Position numbers and translations under genes: made by a program. Under the pieces are notes generated by a model. It saw nothing but the letters and a program-made list of their open reading frames with translations. It did no database searches and was not told the origin of the DNA. Positions 34,981 to 45,479 of a stretch of DNA of 64,000 nucleotides are shown one piece after another. Numbering within the stretch: the first letter of the stretch is position 1; every line of letters begins with the position of its first letter. The DNA comes from Tyto alba (taxonomy: Eukaryota > Chordata > Aves > Strigiformes > Tytonidae), in assembly GCF_018691265.1 (NCBI RefSeq), contig NW_024881322.1:7254001-7318000 (forward strand). Reading direction: 5' to 3'.

Positions 34981-37061
34981 GAATGGACATGAGCCACATA
35001 ATTTGTCACCCTGATGTTGGGAAAGATTGGGATGTTCAGCTCAGAGACTCTGAGCTGACTCCCTGGGACATTAGTGGAATGTCTTCCTCGGTGTTGTGGC
35101 AGTCCTGTTTGTCTATCTCTTGAGTTTGGGCTCAGCGATTACGTAGGGATCTTAGAGGGACAGGATAAGGATTTCTGCACATGGAGAAGAGGCCAAGCTA
35201 TTTTATATCTGTAACCATAGCTTGCATAAAACCTTAGGTTTCCCTTTGGGATGAATGAGAGAGAAAGAAAAAATTCAGCTAGTCACTGGTTTTAGAGAGG
35301 CCTTGTTTCCTAACTACACCAACCACTGCCTCCTTTGGCACCAGTGCTATGCTACTGTAACCAGAGAAGCAGTTACTGAGCAATTTTAGTACTTTCTGCA
35401 CTTTTCCAGCAAGCTGAATGTTTTTTCTGGCTGCATGGTAAATAAAGATCAGAAGTATGGCAGGCGAAGAAAAGTATGTGTATCTCCAGAAAGACTATTT
35501 GTAAGTCTGTAACAGATCTTCATTTTGATTATTCGCTATAAATTTAAGTTTGTAAGTACTGAAGTACTGAAATATTCTAGTTTCCCCAATAACACAAGTC
35601 AGCTAAAATGATTCAGTGAGTTTATCTTCCTTTAGTCAACTGCAAACTTCAAGAAAAAAACAATTGGAATTCCTCTGAGTGCAAAATCACATCATGTAAT
35701 TCAGTGGCTAAATACTGAAATAGGCTTATTAGTTTAGGAACCTGTTTCTTGCATTTTTTTTTTACCATAAGCTCTACAGTTATCCAAAGTCTTCCTTGAC
35801 ATTTCTCCATTTTGTACAACCATCTGATTCGGGCGGGGGCGAAGTTGCCCTGTGCACATTTGTGTTACATTGTCAGAGGTGCCCTAAGCAAGCACACTTT
35901 TTTCTGGTCTGTGTTTCATTACCTTCCTGATCTGACCTTCTGGAGACGTTATTTTAAGTGAACTTGAGCCAATGAAACACCAGGCAACAGACTGAAAAAC
36001 TTGGTTTAATTGAGTCATCGTGCCAAGTACACGGGAAGCCTGGTGACAGTGACAGAGTGCTGTGCAGTGATTTGGAAGGTTAGCTGTTTCACCAGCTCCA
36101 GGCATGCCAGGCCCAGATGAACTCACTGAACTTGAGCTACAGAGCCACCCCGTATGTGAGCAATAGGATGAAGAGGTTTTGCTGTGCCAGAGGTGTCCAA
36201 CCATCTGCCGTGTGCCCAATAGATCTGATGCATCCCACAGCTGTGTGACTGCTCATGCGCAACTGTTGCGTGCCTGCGTAGCAGTAATTTTCCCAGAAAA
36301 AGTAGTACCTCCTGCCTGAAACTGTGTGCGTGTGTGGCGCGGGGGTGGTGGATTACCATGAAATGGCAGCGTGTATCACCCAAAGGCAGAGTCTTGGCAG
36401 ATCTCCAGATGCAGAGCCTCAGAAGTTACAAACCAAACTCTGCCAGAGCCCTGGGGGAGCTCTTTTCGAGAAAACAGTGAACAATCAGACCCAAATCCCA
36501 AGAAGAGTGTTATCCCCTCTGGAGGCAAACCAAAGAAAATGTTCACACCAGCTCTTCTGCATAAAACCAGGGGTTTGGTGTTATTCTTCTGGCAGCGTAG
36601 ACAGTTGCCTGGCTGGTAAAGCAGATGAAGAAGGTGTTCAGCATCTTTGTTTTCTCATGCAAGTTTTGTTTACAGAATTGCAATGATAATAGCAACACCT
36701 TCAGAATCTCTGCTGAAACCAAGGACTCTATAGACAGAAATTAAGCACAACTGTGCCTAGTAAACAGTGTTTAGTAACAGCTCTATAAGACTCCGTGAAC
36801 TGGCATCTTTTTATAAGTGATGCTGCCGCCATGTATGGGAGTAATTTGGAGAACCAGATGCAGGACATGTGTGTCTGTCCAGCACTCATGATAGACATGG
36901 TAAATCTTGTAACGTCCTGTATGTTCCTGATATTTCTTCTTCTTTCCTTAGACTTCTTATGTTTGTTCACTGCATGTACACACACATACTCTCCTAGACT
37001 GAAGTGCTGTCTGCTGGTTAGGGGCAATTTTGCCAATGACTTTCGTAGGACTGAAATTTAA
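34981..37061. other. Gene-free sequence
   Basis: No gene recognised. The minus-strand open frames at 35884-36383 and plus frames at 36324-36686 are mutually antisense and match no family. Confidence 0.55.
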
Positions 37062-37109
37062 TACCCGGTGTATGAAATACTTTCATACCTGGTGTATAAA
37101 ATAATTTCA
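37062..37109. repeat. 24-bp tandem duplication
   Basis: Two adjacent 24-bp units (37062-37085 and 37086-37109) share TACC-GGTGTAT-AAAT--TTTCA with a few substitutions. A small local duplication with no evident function. Confidence 0.85.
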
Positions 37110-38422
37110 TAGTCTGTAGACTCTCTCACTTTCATATATTGGAAAATGAGCAACATTTACTGCCTCTAAGAACTAAGACTGTCACGTTTTCTAGGTATGG
37201 TCTAGAGTTAGTATGAAGGCTATAATTAAAAAAAAACCCAAACAAACAAAACAACATGTTGCACTGATCACCAAAGAAACATTTGTTTATTTTGCCTACG
37301 GTGCAAGTTGGCCATTTCAATATTGGTCTATCTATAATTACATTAATGTAAATAAAGCTGGAGTGTCTGTGCTTTACCCAACTGAGGACTACACTTGAGT
37401 TTTAGCAGAGCCACAGGGATGAATCTAATTTGTTTAACAGATCAGTCAGATCCCAACTGGTCTTGTAATACAAAGGTGATAACCAGAGATGCCAGAAAGA
37501 GCTAGCCACCTACAGACTCGGATCAACTAGGACCTTCTGCATGGGGCCCTACAGTGCACCAATGACATCCATGCTTCAAAGGTAACCCGCAGAAGAAAAG
37601 TAAGCCCATGACCTTTGGTTCTTCACAATGAGCAAAGAAGCCCAAGAGATGGCTGTTGGACTTTCTTAACTCCATTTGCTATTACATTAGGAATACGTAA
37701 GTCATTAGACCCTGAACTGGTTGGATTTGCTGATTCCCCGTTTTGTCTAGAAGCCCTCCTGGAGGAATTCTGCTGGATTTAGAGCTTTCTCACCTTTTCT
37801 GAAGGTCCGGGTGTACATGGGAAGGCCTGCTCTGGTAGGGCAGACGCTTTCAGCAGCAGTGTGCTTCGGGACCCGTGTGAGAGTGAAACAAGTTGAGCTG
37901 GTAAAGTGGAGCCTGGCTGGCGTGTCTGGCCCCAGCGCATCAGGCACGGATGGAGGTCGGCTCTCCGACCAGTTTCATGTCCCCGACGGACATTGCTGAG
38001 TCAACAGAGCTCTGCCAGGTGGACCTGGCCAAAGCTGTTTTGCCATTCTCCTGCAAGGCATTTGAGTTACACAGGTAGTGACAAAACCAAAAGAAGCAGC
38101 AAACTATAAATTCTCTGACTAAGAAGTCCCTGTTCCGATGTTTACTTGCACTTCTCTACCCGTGTCCCTGTGACATTATACTCCTTCCAGTTCTCTGGTG
38201 ACCACAGGGTGTTTTGGGGAACAGAAATGATAAGACTCAAGCTTCTAATGCAAGTGAAAGAAAAAGGAAATCTATAAATAAGTCAAAACTTAAAAAATAT
38301 AAGCTATAAATGGAAAAATAGGCAAAAGCCTATTGTATTTTTTCTCCTCTGGCATTTTTAGCAATATCAGGGGAGAGAAGCTTTAATGTGTGCTGGGACT
38401 ACCCACTCTGTGGGCACCAATC
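37110..38422. other. Gene-free sequence
   Basis: No exon, RNA gene or interspersed repeat is recognised. Short unrelated open frames only, such as 37747-37947 on the minus strand. Confidence 0.5.
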
Positions 38423-38478
38423 CAGATCCTAATGGCACATTAACATTGTTCAGATCCTAATGGCACATTAACTTTGTT
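38423..38478. repeat. 28-bp tandem duplication
   Basis: Two 28-bp units (38423-38450 and 38451-38478) differ at a single position (ACATTGTT versus ACTTTGTT at the end). The near identity implies a fairly recent duplication. Each unit contains a GGCACATTAAC core. Confidence 0.95.
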
Positions 38479-39289
38479 CTGACCTAAGCAGGGTCTCAGT
38501 TCTGCCTGTCTGCGGGAGAGGATGTATTTCTCGCTGTTACCACCACCAGTGATGTTACCGGCTCTTGCAGCACCACCATCCTTGCTCACCCACTGCTCAT
38601 GCTCCTGATCCTCCACCCTTCCTCCAGCTTTGCAGCTACCTCAGTACCCCAGCACCGAGCAGGGGCTGGCACTGGAGAACTCACCCCGCTAGCAGTAATG
38701 CAGCAAGAAAAGGCAAGAAGAAAAAGGATATTTGCAACCCGAGTCAGCACATCCTTCTTGCTTACCGTCCATCTGCATAAACCATTGCTGAAGGATGATG
38801 CAGGGCTGCGATCGAGGGCTCAGCGAGGGCAGGGGGGGTAAGGGCTGTCCAGGAAAGAAATCCTGAGGGACCTGCAGCCTCAGCTCTCTCTGAAAGGAGC
38901 ATGTGAGGGCGTGCAGTCTTGCCATCCAGGAGCGCTGCTCGTTTCCACATCAGCAGCCAGTTTTGGGGTCAGTTTTCTCATAGTTTTCCCTATGGCAATA
39001 TCAGTGAATGCATCCTGAGTGCCGAGGAGCTGCAGCATTAGCCGCTGTCTTTTCCTTGTCAAAAATACTAATGTGTGACCTGCATACTACAGAGGAATTG
39101 GCAATTTTAGATCATTACTGGGGAAAACCGTGGCAAAGATTAACTTGTCTCACCGTAGTGCTAGTGTCTCCTGCAGCAGCGAAGGAAAAAAAGGCTTGAC
39201 ACCGCATTGAATCCACTTTTGTCTTAGCGGGGTACTGGCTGCATCTGTTTGAAAGGCTAGCATTGTATCACTGTTCTTTGTTATCAGGT

Positions 39290-39520
39290 TTCCCATGGTG
39301 GTCAGTGTTACATATCTTACATTGTTTGAGCTAATTAAGCCGGGGAATCAGGGAAAGCACATTTCCGGCGGGGATTTATTGCCAAAAGATATTTCAGCTG
39401 AAGGGGAAAAAAAGGAAATCTCCCTTTATGTCCAGCATTCCTGAGCTGTTTCATAATATTCAGCGTTCAGCTTCATGGAAATAAACTGACAATAATGTCA
39501 AGAAGTTTGCACTTGAGCAG
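39290..39520. promoter_or_regulatory. Candidate conserved non-coding element
   Basis: A repeat-free block with dense, varied motifs: TTTGAGCTAATTAAGCC (homeodomain core), GGGGATTTATTGCC, AGATATTTCAGCTGAA (CAGCTG E-box), TTCCTGAGCTGTTTCATAAT and TCATGGAAATAAACTGACAA. It sits just left of the CpG-rich patch at 39770. The call rests on appearance only. Confidence 0.3.
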
Positions 39521-39769
39521 TTTTCCTCTGTTTTGTTGAATTTAAAAGCACCACAAAGAAAGCAAGGGATCTGTGTAGCTATAAAAATAAAAATATTTGA
39601 ATCATCTTGGTTGGAAGCAGAGTTAGACGTGTTTGTTAATAATTTGCATGCAAATGATTGTTTGCTCTCAAGGTGTGTTGTGCCACTCTGTTATGTGTAC
39701 CCACTTTTACGTTTCTTCACAAGAGCAATGCAAGTGGCAATGAATTACATCTTCACCAGGATCTATTTA

Positions 39770-40010
39770 GGATGCCGGCGGGGGCAGAGGGGCACGGTTC
39801 ACTACCGGCTACAGCCAGCGTGGTGGCTCTCAGCAGCACGAAGGGGTGCTCAAAGTGCCCGGCGGTGGGACGGGCTGAGCCCCGTGTTCCTGCCCGGCAC
39901 ATTGTCACCGGAGCGTGTTTGCCAGCACCTTCGGCTGCCCGGCAAGTGCTGCCCCTGGGGCAGAGCCTGGACTGCAACAAGGCTGTCGGCCCTCGAAAAG
40001 GGAAACTCTG
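39770..40010. other. Orphan CpG-rich patch
   Basis: About 17 CpG dinucleotides in 240 bp, in a neighbourhood where CpG is rare. No splice-consistent exon or known protein is evident, although open frames run through it on both strands (39533-40123 plus and 39753-40035 minus). It could be an orphan CpG island, an unannotated alternative promoter or a CpG-rich decayed repeat. Confidence 0.5.
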
Positions 40011-42189
40011 CACTTACGTATGGGATGTCGTACATAGGTTCATTGTTAGGAAATCCTGTGTGTGAACAAAGCCCTGCTTTTCTTCCAGATAATATTAATA
40101 ATCACTGTAGATGGGACTGGTGATGATGACAGTTTCTTCATTTTCACCAGTAGGTCTAAAAGGCTTTGCTGAAAGAAGTGAGGATGATTATCCTCTGCCT
40201 GCCAAGCAACTGGGGAGCGCTGTTGATTGTTAAAGGCATCCAGTGTTTCAGATGAAAAGGTCCTGTTTTCAGTTTTGTGTAACTTTTGTTAAGCTTTGGC
40301 TGTTCAGCATGAAATTGTCTTCAGATGTCTTCTGAAGCATGGTTTGTTGTTTTTTGGTTTGGGTTGGATTTTTTTATTTTTTGATAGGTAGTTTCAGCTG
40401 AAATATTTCAGCTTTCCCAAACATAATGAAAAAAAAAAAGGTTTTCACCCATGGAAGAAGAAAAGGCTAGCAGCTTTATCTTTAGAAAGCCTTGGCAGTA
40501 CCCCCCATATGTAACAGGGACTGAAAATCTGATATTACTATACTGTCAAAGAAAATGTACCTAATTTCTAGGCCTCTGAAAAGTTGCAGTTTGCACATGC
40601 TCACCACAGAGGAGAGTGTGTTAGCCAAACTCCCCTCATATTTGGCCTGCAGTGAGCAGTCTAGGGTGCAACCTATCATTGCTATCAGTTAATCCTTTAG
40701 GTCAAGTGAGAAGAGTCTTGGATAGAAGAGATGCCAGCCTTGCTGATGACACATATAGACGTCAGTGTGAAGCTGAATGATAACATTTCAGTCTTTCCTA
40801 CATTTTTTTTTTTAATGGGAAATTACATGCCAAAGCTGTTAAAGAGATTGTGTTGAGACAGAAAAATCAGAGACTCAAAGTCAAATAGGAAGAATTCCAC
40901 AATTAAGATTCTCTTTGTAATTCCATGCCAGTCCCTTTGTGCAGATTTTATTATTATGATCCATCTTTAATTAAATGATGATGTTAATTTTTTCCCTAAG
41001 TCCCCATCCTCATGTAGTGCACAGGATGACTCTGCTGTTAAAATTAATGAAGACTATTATGAAGAATGCCCTTGGCTGTAGGGTCCTCATCCCAAGTGCT
41101 CCTGTAGCTGAAAGACATGCAGCCCATGAGGCAGCAGGTTACAAGAAGGGAGAAGATTACATTGTGCCTTGGGCATTCAACTACGGGATGGCATACCTGC
41201 TCGTGCCACTGCATCCGTATATGATGCTGACCAAGTCACTTAAAGCAGGTTTTTCACCAGGGGTGCTAAATGCAAATCTGTCACTTCCAGGGCTCGTGCC
41301 TCAGCACCCAGAGGCTCCTGACCCTGCCACTGCTTTTCCCAGGCGAGACACTGGGCAAGAGGGGATCTTCACCAGCAGGCCAGAGCTCCCTGCTCAATTT
41401 CCTTATGTTTTTTCCCAAAAGTAGATGAGCTAGACTAAAGTGCAGAGTGGATCAATACTGAGCTTACATTCAGATAACTATGACATGTAATGAGTGTTTG
41501 TGGGTAGAAACCTGCCCTGGTGCATGCAATAAACCTTGGGAGGGAAAGAGGTGTGCACAAAGGTGGTGTGGAGCTTGCTGCAATGCTTCCTTCTATGGTT
41601 TGACTGAAAAAAACAATCACATGGATCGGCCCTTCGAGTGACCAGCTGAGCTGATAGAAAATAGGAGAACAAGCCCCCTGAAAGTGCCCCTAGAGATCAG
41701 AAGGAAAATGAGTGGTACATAAGCAACCCAAAGTCTGTGAAGTCAAACAGTTAAAAAACCATCTCTGAGCTGGTCATCTTCTCTCACCTCCTTTCCACTA
41801 TGAGAAAAGGCCGAGCAAGAAAAAGGGGAAGGAGGGAAAGAGCATTGAATATTTTATTTTATTCCACAGAAGCTCAGGTGCTGAACTTGTTACAAATTTT
41901 ATTGCGTGCAAAAAGGAGTTCCTAATGTTTTCAGATGGTTTCTCCCCTCACTCTCCACTCGCCACTCTTATTATATTGAAGGCCATTAAGATCCCAGTGA
42001 TGAGTGCTGGACACTTGAAGAACAAGCAGTGAAGGCAGTAATGCTGCCTTCTCTCAGCAGCATGTGGGCAAGAGAGGAAATAGTGTCCTTATCACCTCCC
42101 CCGGTGCAGCAGTTGGAGTGCCGAGAGCGGAGGAACCTCCTGGGCTGAGAGCAAATGAGGAGCAGCAGCAGAGTGGCTTTTTCCTGAGG
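40011..42189. other. Gene-free sequence
   Basis: No supported gene. The 149-codon plus frame at 40975-41424 (with ALGCRVLIPSAP and YMMLTKSLKAG stretches) has no domain I recognise. Simple tracts are limited to T runs near 40803-40814. Confidence 0.5.
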
Positions 42190-42480
42190 CCATGGTTTGA
42201 GACGGAGTTGCTACAGCCTTAATAGAGGCTGCAACAGCCATGGCAAACATGACCCGCTCCATTATTGAACTGTGCGGTGCTGTTTTGTTTTTGCGTTTAA
42301 TATTGGTAATTATGCAATTTCTAGACAACTTCCCTGTCATAACCAGGGCAGCAATGCTGACAAAACAGGCTTTAAATAAGCACTTGTCAAAGTAACAGCT
42401 ATTTTTGTTTGCCCTATTTAGCACTGTGTTCAAGGTCTATAGTGGAAATCTCAGACGATTTTAAATACATGGTGCAGTTA
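42190..42480. promoter_or_regulatory. Candidate conserved non-coding element
   Basis: A repeat-free block that looks like a strongly constrained vertebrate enhancer: CAACAGCCATGGCAAACATG, CTCCATTATTGAACTGTGC, TTTAATATTGGTAATTATGC and CAATGCTGACAAAACAGGCT, with several homeodomain, SOX-like (ATTATTG, ACAAAACAG) and MEF2-like (GCTATTTTTG) motifs. The minus-strand frame at 42092-42433 is incidental. A cross-species alignment is the decisive test. Confidence 0.35.
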
Positions 42481-43854
42481 TTTTATCAGTGTATCACAAT
42501 ATTCAAAATCCCTGAAGCTCGGGAAAGAAAAGTGTTTTAACAGAACCTTTTGGTGGTTTCTGCCTGCATGTGAAGGTCATAGATTTTGCAAGACCTTCTT
42601 AAGAGCCAGGAAGCACAGGCAAGCTCAGGCTTCATGAGCCCTTCTTCGGGCTGTTGGGCAGAAAAGATTCAATATCCTGCTTCTTCCCATCTCTGAGAAC
42701 TCCAGAGGGTTCTGCAGGGGCAAAGAAAGAACCAACCCACCAACACAAGACTTAGCAGTCCTGCTGTTCTTCAGGTAAGAACCAAACAGAAAGCAATCTC
42801 AAAGCCTCTTTGTTAATAATTAAGAAAAGACAAGAAATCCTTTCTCCCTTACTTCATGAGCCCTATCTGAGGTGATGGTCTCCAGGCCCCTCAGGCACTG
42901 GGCTTCTGTGTTTGCCCAATGCTAGGAGCAGGGAGCACAGCTACAGCTTCAGCACACGGCGAGTGGTTTCTTCCCCGTGGTGCTGTGAAGGGGCAACTGC
43001 AAGGTCTCTCCCGGCCATGCAGCAAAACAAGGATGTGCACAACCCAAAATACGTGGAGGCTTCACTCTCCAGCTAGGGAAAGGGAGGCTAGACAGCCAGT
43101 GACACGAGTGTGACAGTCATTGAGGAGTGCTTCCTTTAGGAAATAAAACCACCAGCCAAGCACGAAAGGATTGCAGAGTAACACGTGGGAGCAATTGCAT
43201 ACTGGTTTATTTAGGCTATTCCTTTTTTTAATTTTTTTTTCCTCTGTCTCCAGACTATGGACTTCCTAGCCTGTCTATTCCGAGGAAGCTTGTGATGTGT
43301 TTTCAGAGAGTTTCTGGAGCTCTGCTAGGACAGTAGCCTCGCACAGTTACTTTTAAAAAGCTCTGGGGAGAAGGAAAAGGGCTCAGGAGGCTCCTTGCTA
43401 CCTTTATGCAGAGGACAACATGAGTAACAGCATTTGGGGTTCCTGTGTTTTGAGCAACAGCCTTGCCTTCCCCTCTTTCTCATCTCTACCAGCGGATGCC
43501 AGAGAGACAGCCAAAGCAAACATAACACATGGGAAATGGTCTGTAAATCCAAAACAAAAGAAGTTTTCTTTTATCAGCTGTTTCCTGTTGTCAAAGAATA
43601 AATTATTGCTTTAACCATGTATTTTTTAGTGCACTGTGCAAAGAAACGTGGCAAATTATTTAACTTTTTGAGCCAAATTGAATTTTATTACATAAAATAA
43701 CCCTGGTATTAAGATAATGTCATCTGTGTCTGTTTGTCCCCATTGCATTCCCTCTCTTCTCCGGTGCAGGAGATAAAAAAAGATAAGTCAGCAGCTTAGC
43801 AGATTAGGCAAAAACTGCTTGAAATTATCGTAATTTAGTGGCACCTGCCTTATT
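42481..43854. other. Gene-free sequence
   Basis: No exon, RNA gene or repeat family recognised. The AT-rich portion at 43590-43720 is repeat-free and may belong to a regulatory block, but I have no specific evidence. Confidence 0.5.
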
Positions 43855-44170
43855 GCATGGAGCCTGCTCTGCTCCGCTGCTGGAAGCGCGCGGGGAGGCC
43901 GGTGTGGGTGCGGGGTGACCCCGCGTTCCCGGAAAGCCCCGGCTGCCTCGCTGTGGCCCTCGATCTCCTGACTCCTAAACGAGCTCCTGCAGCACCAGAC
44001 ACCCACCGCTCCGGAGGGTGAGCTAAGAAGCTGAAAATAGCCCTCTTTTCTGATAATACAGGGCTCCGCTTATAAAGGCGGCATTCTGGCATCCCAGATA
44101 AGATGTACACAGCCTCCTCTGGTTACGTTTTCAGCCTCCCGAGCCTTTCTCTGCCGGGCAGAAGGGCTCA
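43855..44170. other. Orphan CpG-rich patch
   Basis: CpG-dense, especially at 43880-44020 (AAGCGCGCGGGG, CCCCGCGTTCCCGG, ACCGCTCCGG). A GGGTGAGC donor-like sequence follows at about 44016-44023 on the plus strand. No exon or product can be assigned. It lies immediately left of the TGATAATC modules, so it could be a small promoter or an active enhancer island. Confidence 0.45.
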
Positions 44171-44543
44171 TGCGGTGCTTTTCCTTATATGAGGGTACTG
44201 CTGGAGCCCCCTTTCCAGGAGATGCTGTCGGTGGGGACTGATGGGTCTGATGAAATCGCGGTCGGGGTTGGGGGTTAGCTTTGCTCCGCACAGCACGGGC
44301 AGGCGCGACCAGGGCTGCGTTACGGAGCGCTCCAGAGCTGCAAAGGGTGAGCAGCCCCTTGGTGGAGACAGGGGTGTTTCCAAGCTGAGGCCCAGGGGCT
44401 GCTGTGGGCACGGGGAGATGGGAAGCACCTTCTGCTGCCCCAGCTGCAGATGCAGGTTTTATGGCATTTGGGTGAGAAAGGGGGTGAGCTGCAAGAAAAT
44501 AGAATAGTGCCCTAAAAGTGTGGGAACCACGGGCTCGCTGGGC

Positions 44544-44620
44544 TGATAATCCCTAGCCTAGGGAGGCAAACATGATCTCTGAGATGTGATAATCACACTA
44601 CCTGGCAAGCATTAAGATAT
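44544..44620 (+). promoter_or_regulatory. TGATAATC module A (two copies)
   Basis: Exact TGATAATC octamers at 44544-44551 and 44587-44594, starts 43 bp apart. The first is followed by CCCTAGCCTAGGG, the second by ACACTACCTGGCAAGCATTA. The octamer contains a GATA-factor core (TGATAA) and a TAATC core usable by bicoid/OTX-class homeodomains. The module matches module B at 45391 in order and flanks, suggesting a duplicated regulatory unit. Confidence 0.4.
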
Positions 44621-45390
44621 ATTCAGCTTGGCTGTATTGCTGTCTGCAGATACATAATGAGCAGGCCCTGGCTTTTGGAGTGCTCGCAGGGGTGTATTTG
44701 GTAGGCACTGTGCTCCCCTTTGGCACCTGTATTTTATATGAAACTATGATACTTCTGCACAGATACCCCATCTAACATCACCAGCTGGGCAGGGGTGCTT
44801 CTCTGAGTCCTGGCTGGCTCGTTTCTGAGCGAGAAGTACAGAGTACGGTTATGTGAGCATCTAATAGGTATGTTCCAGAGCAGAGAAAACAGTGGGCAAC
44901 CAGGGTTAGACAATGTCTTCCTTCAGTAACCATGTCAGTCTTGCATCCTGGGATTAGGTACTCTGACTCCAGAAATGGTGCTAATTAGGAAACACTTGGG
45001 AAAGTGGAATTTCCTGCTACTCTGGCAGCTCTTCCTCTTGCTACAAGAGCCTCCCTGCTTCGCCTGGCACGCCGAAAGTGGACACTAGCACAGCCTGTCC
45101 CCTCCATTGTATCTTTGTGGGGGAGAAAAACTGGAAGATGTGCTGTAGTGCTCTTTGGGGAAACCTGATGCAGTCGTGTGAAACATGTCTCACCCGTTCT
45201 GCTTCAGCACTCTTCTCTCTTGGGTCAGAAACTTCCGTGGTGTCAGCACACAGTTAAAGTGCTGCAGAATATTCTGGACAAGATGAAGGTGTTTTAATGT
45301 ATGCTGATGCTTCGTTTTTAGCTGGGGGATTTAGCATATGTTTGCATACATGATGTTAAATTCTAGTGTAAATAAAGCATAGATATGAGC

Positions 45391-45475
45391 TGATAATCAC
45401 CCTCTAGGATAAAATATGACTAGAAACACTGGTTGCTTTAAGATTTGATAATCATGTAGTCTAGCAAGCATGAAT
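45391..45475 (+). promoter_or_regulatory. TGATAATC module B (two copies)
   Basis: Octamers at 45391-45398 and 45446-45453, starts 55 bp apart. The first is followed by ACCCTCTAGG, the second by ATGTAGTCTAGCAAGCATGA. The flank CT-GCAAGCAT is shared with the second copy of module A (CTGGCAAGCAT versus CTAGCAAGCAT). The surrounding block (45290-45480) is AT-rich and repeat-free and also carries a TTTGCATACATGATGTTAAA stretch. Confidence 0.4.
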
Positions 45476-45479
45476 TAGG

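Noticed and set aside
34784..35123. Three frames with alternating Ile/Cys, His/Ile or Tyr/Thr peptides
   Set aside because: Direct translation of the TATATG microsatellite; a six-base unit keeps frames open on both strands.
39533..40123. 196-codon plus-strand frame
   Set aside because: The first half is AT-rich non-coding sequence and the second half runs through the CpG patch; no family resemblance and competing frames on both strands.
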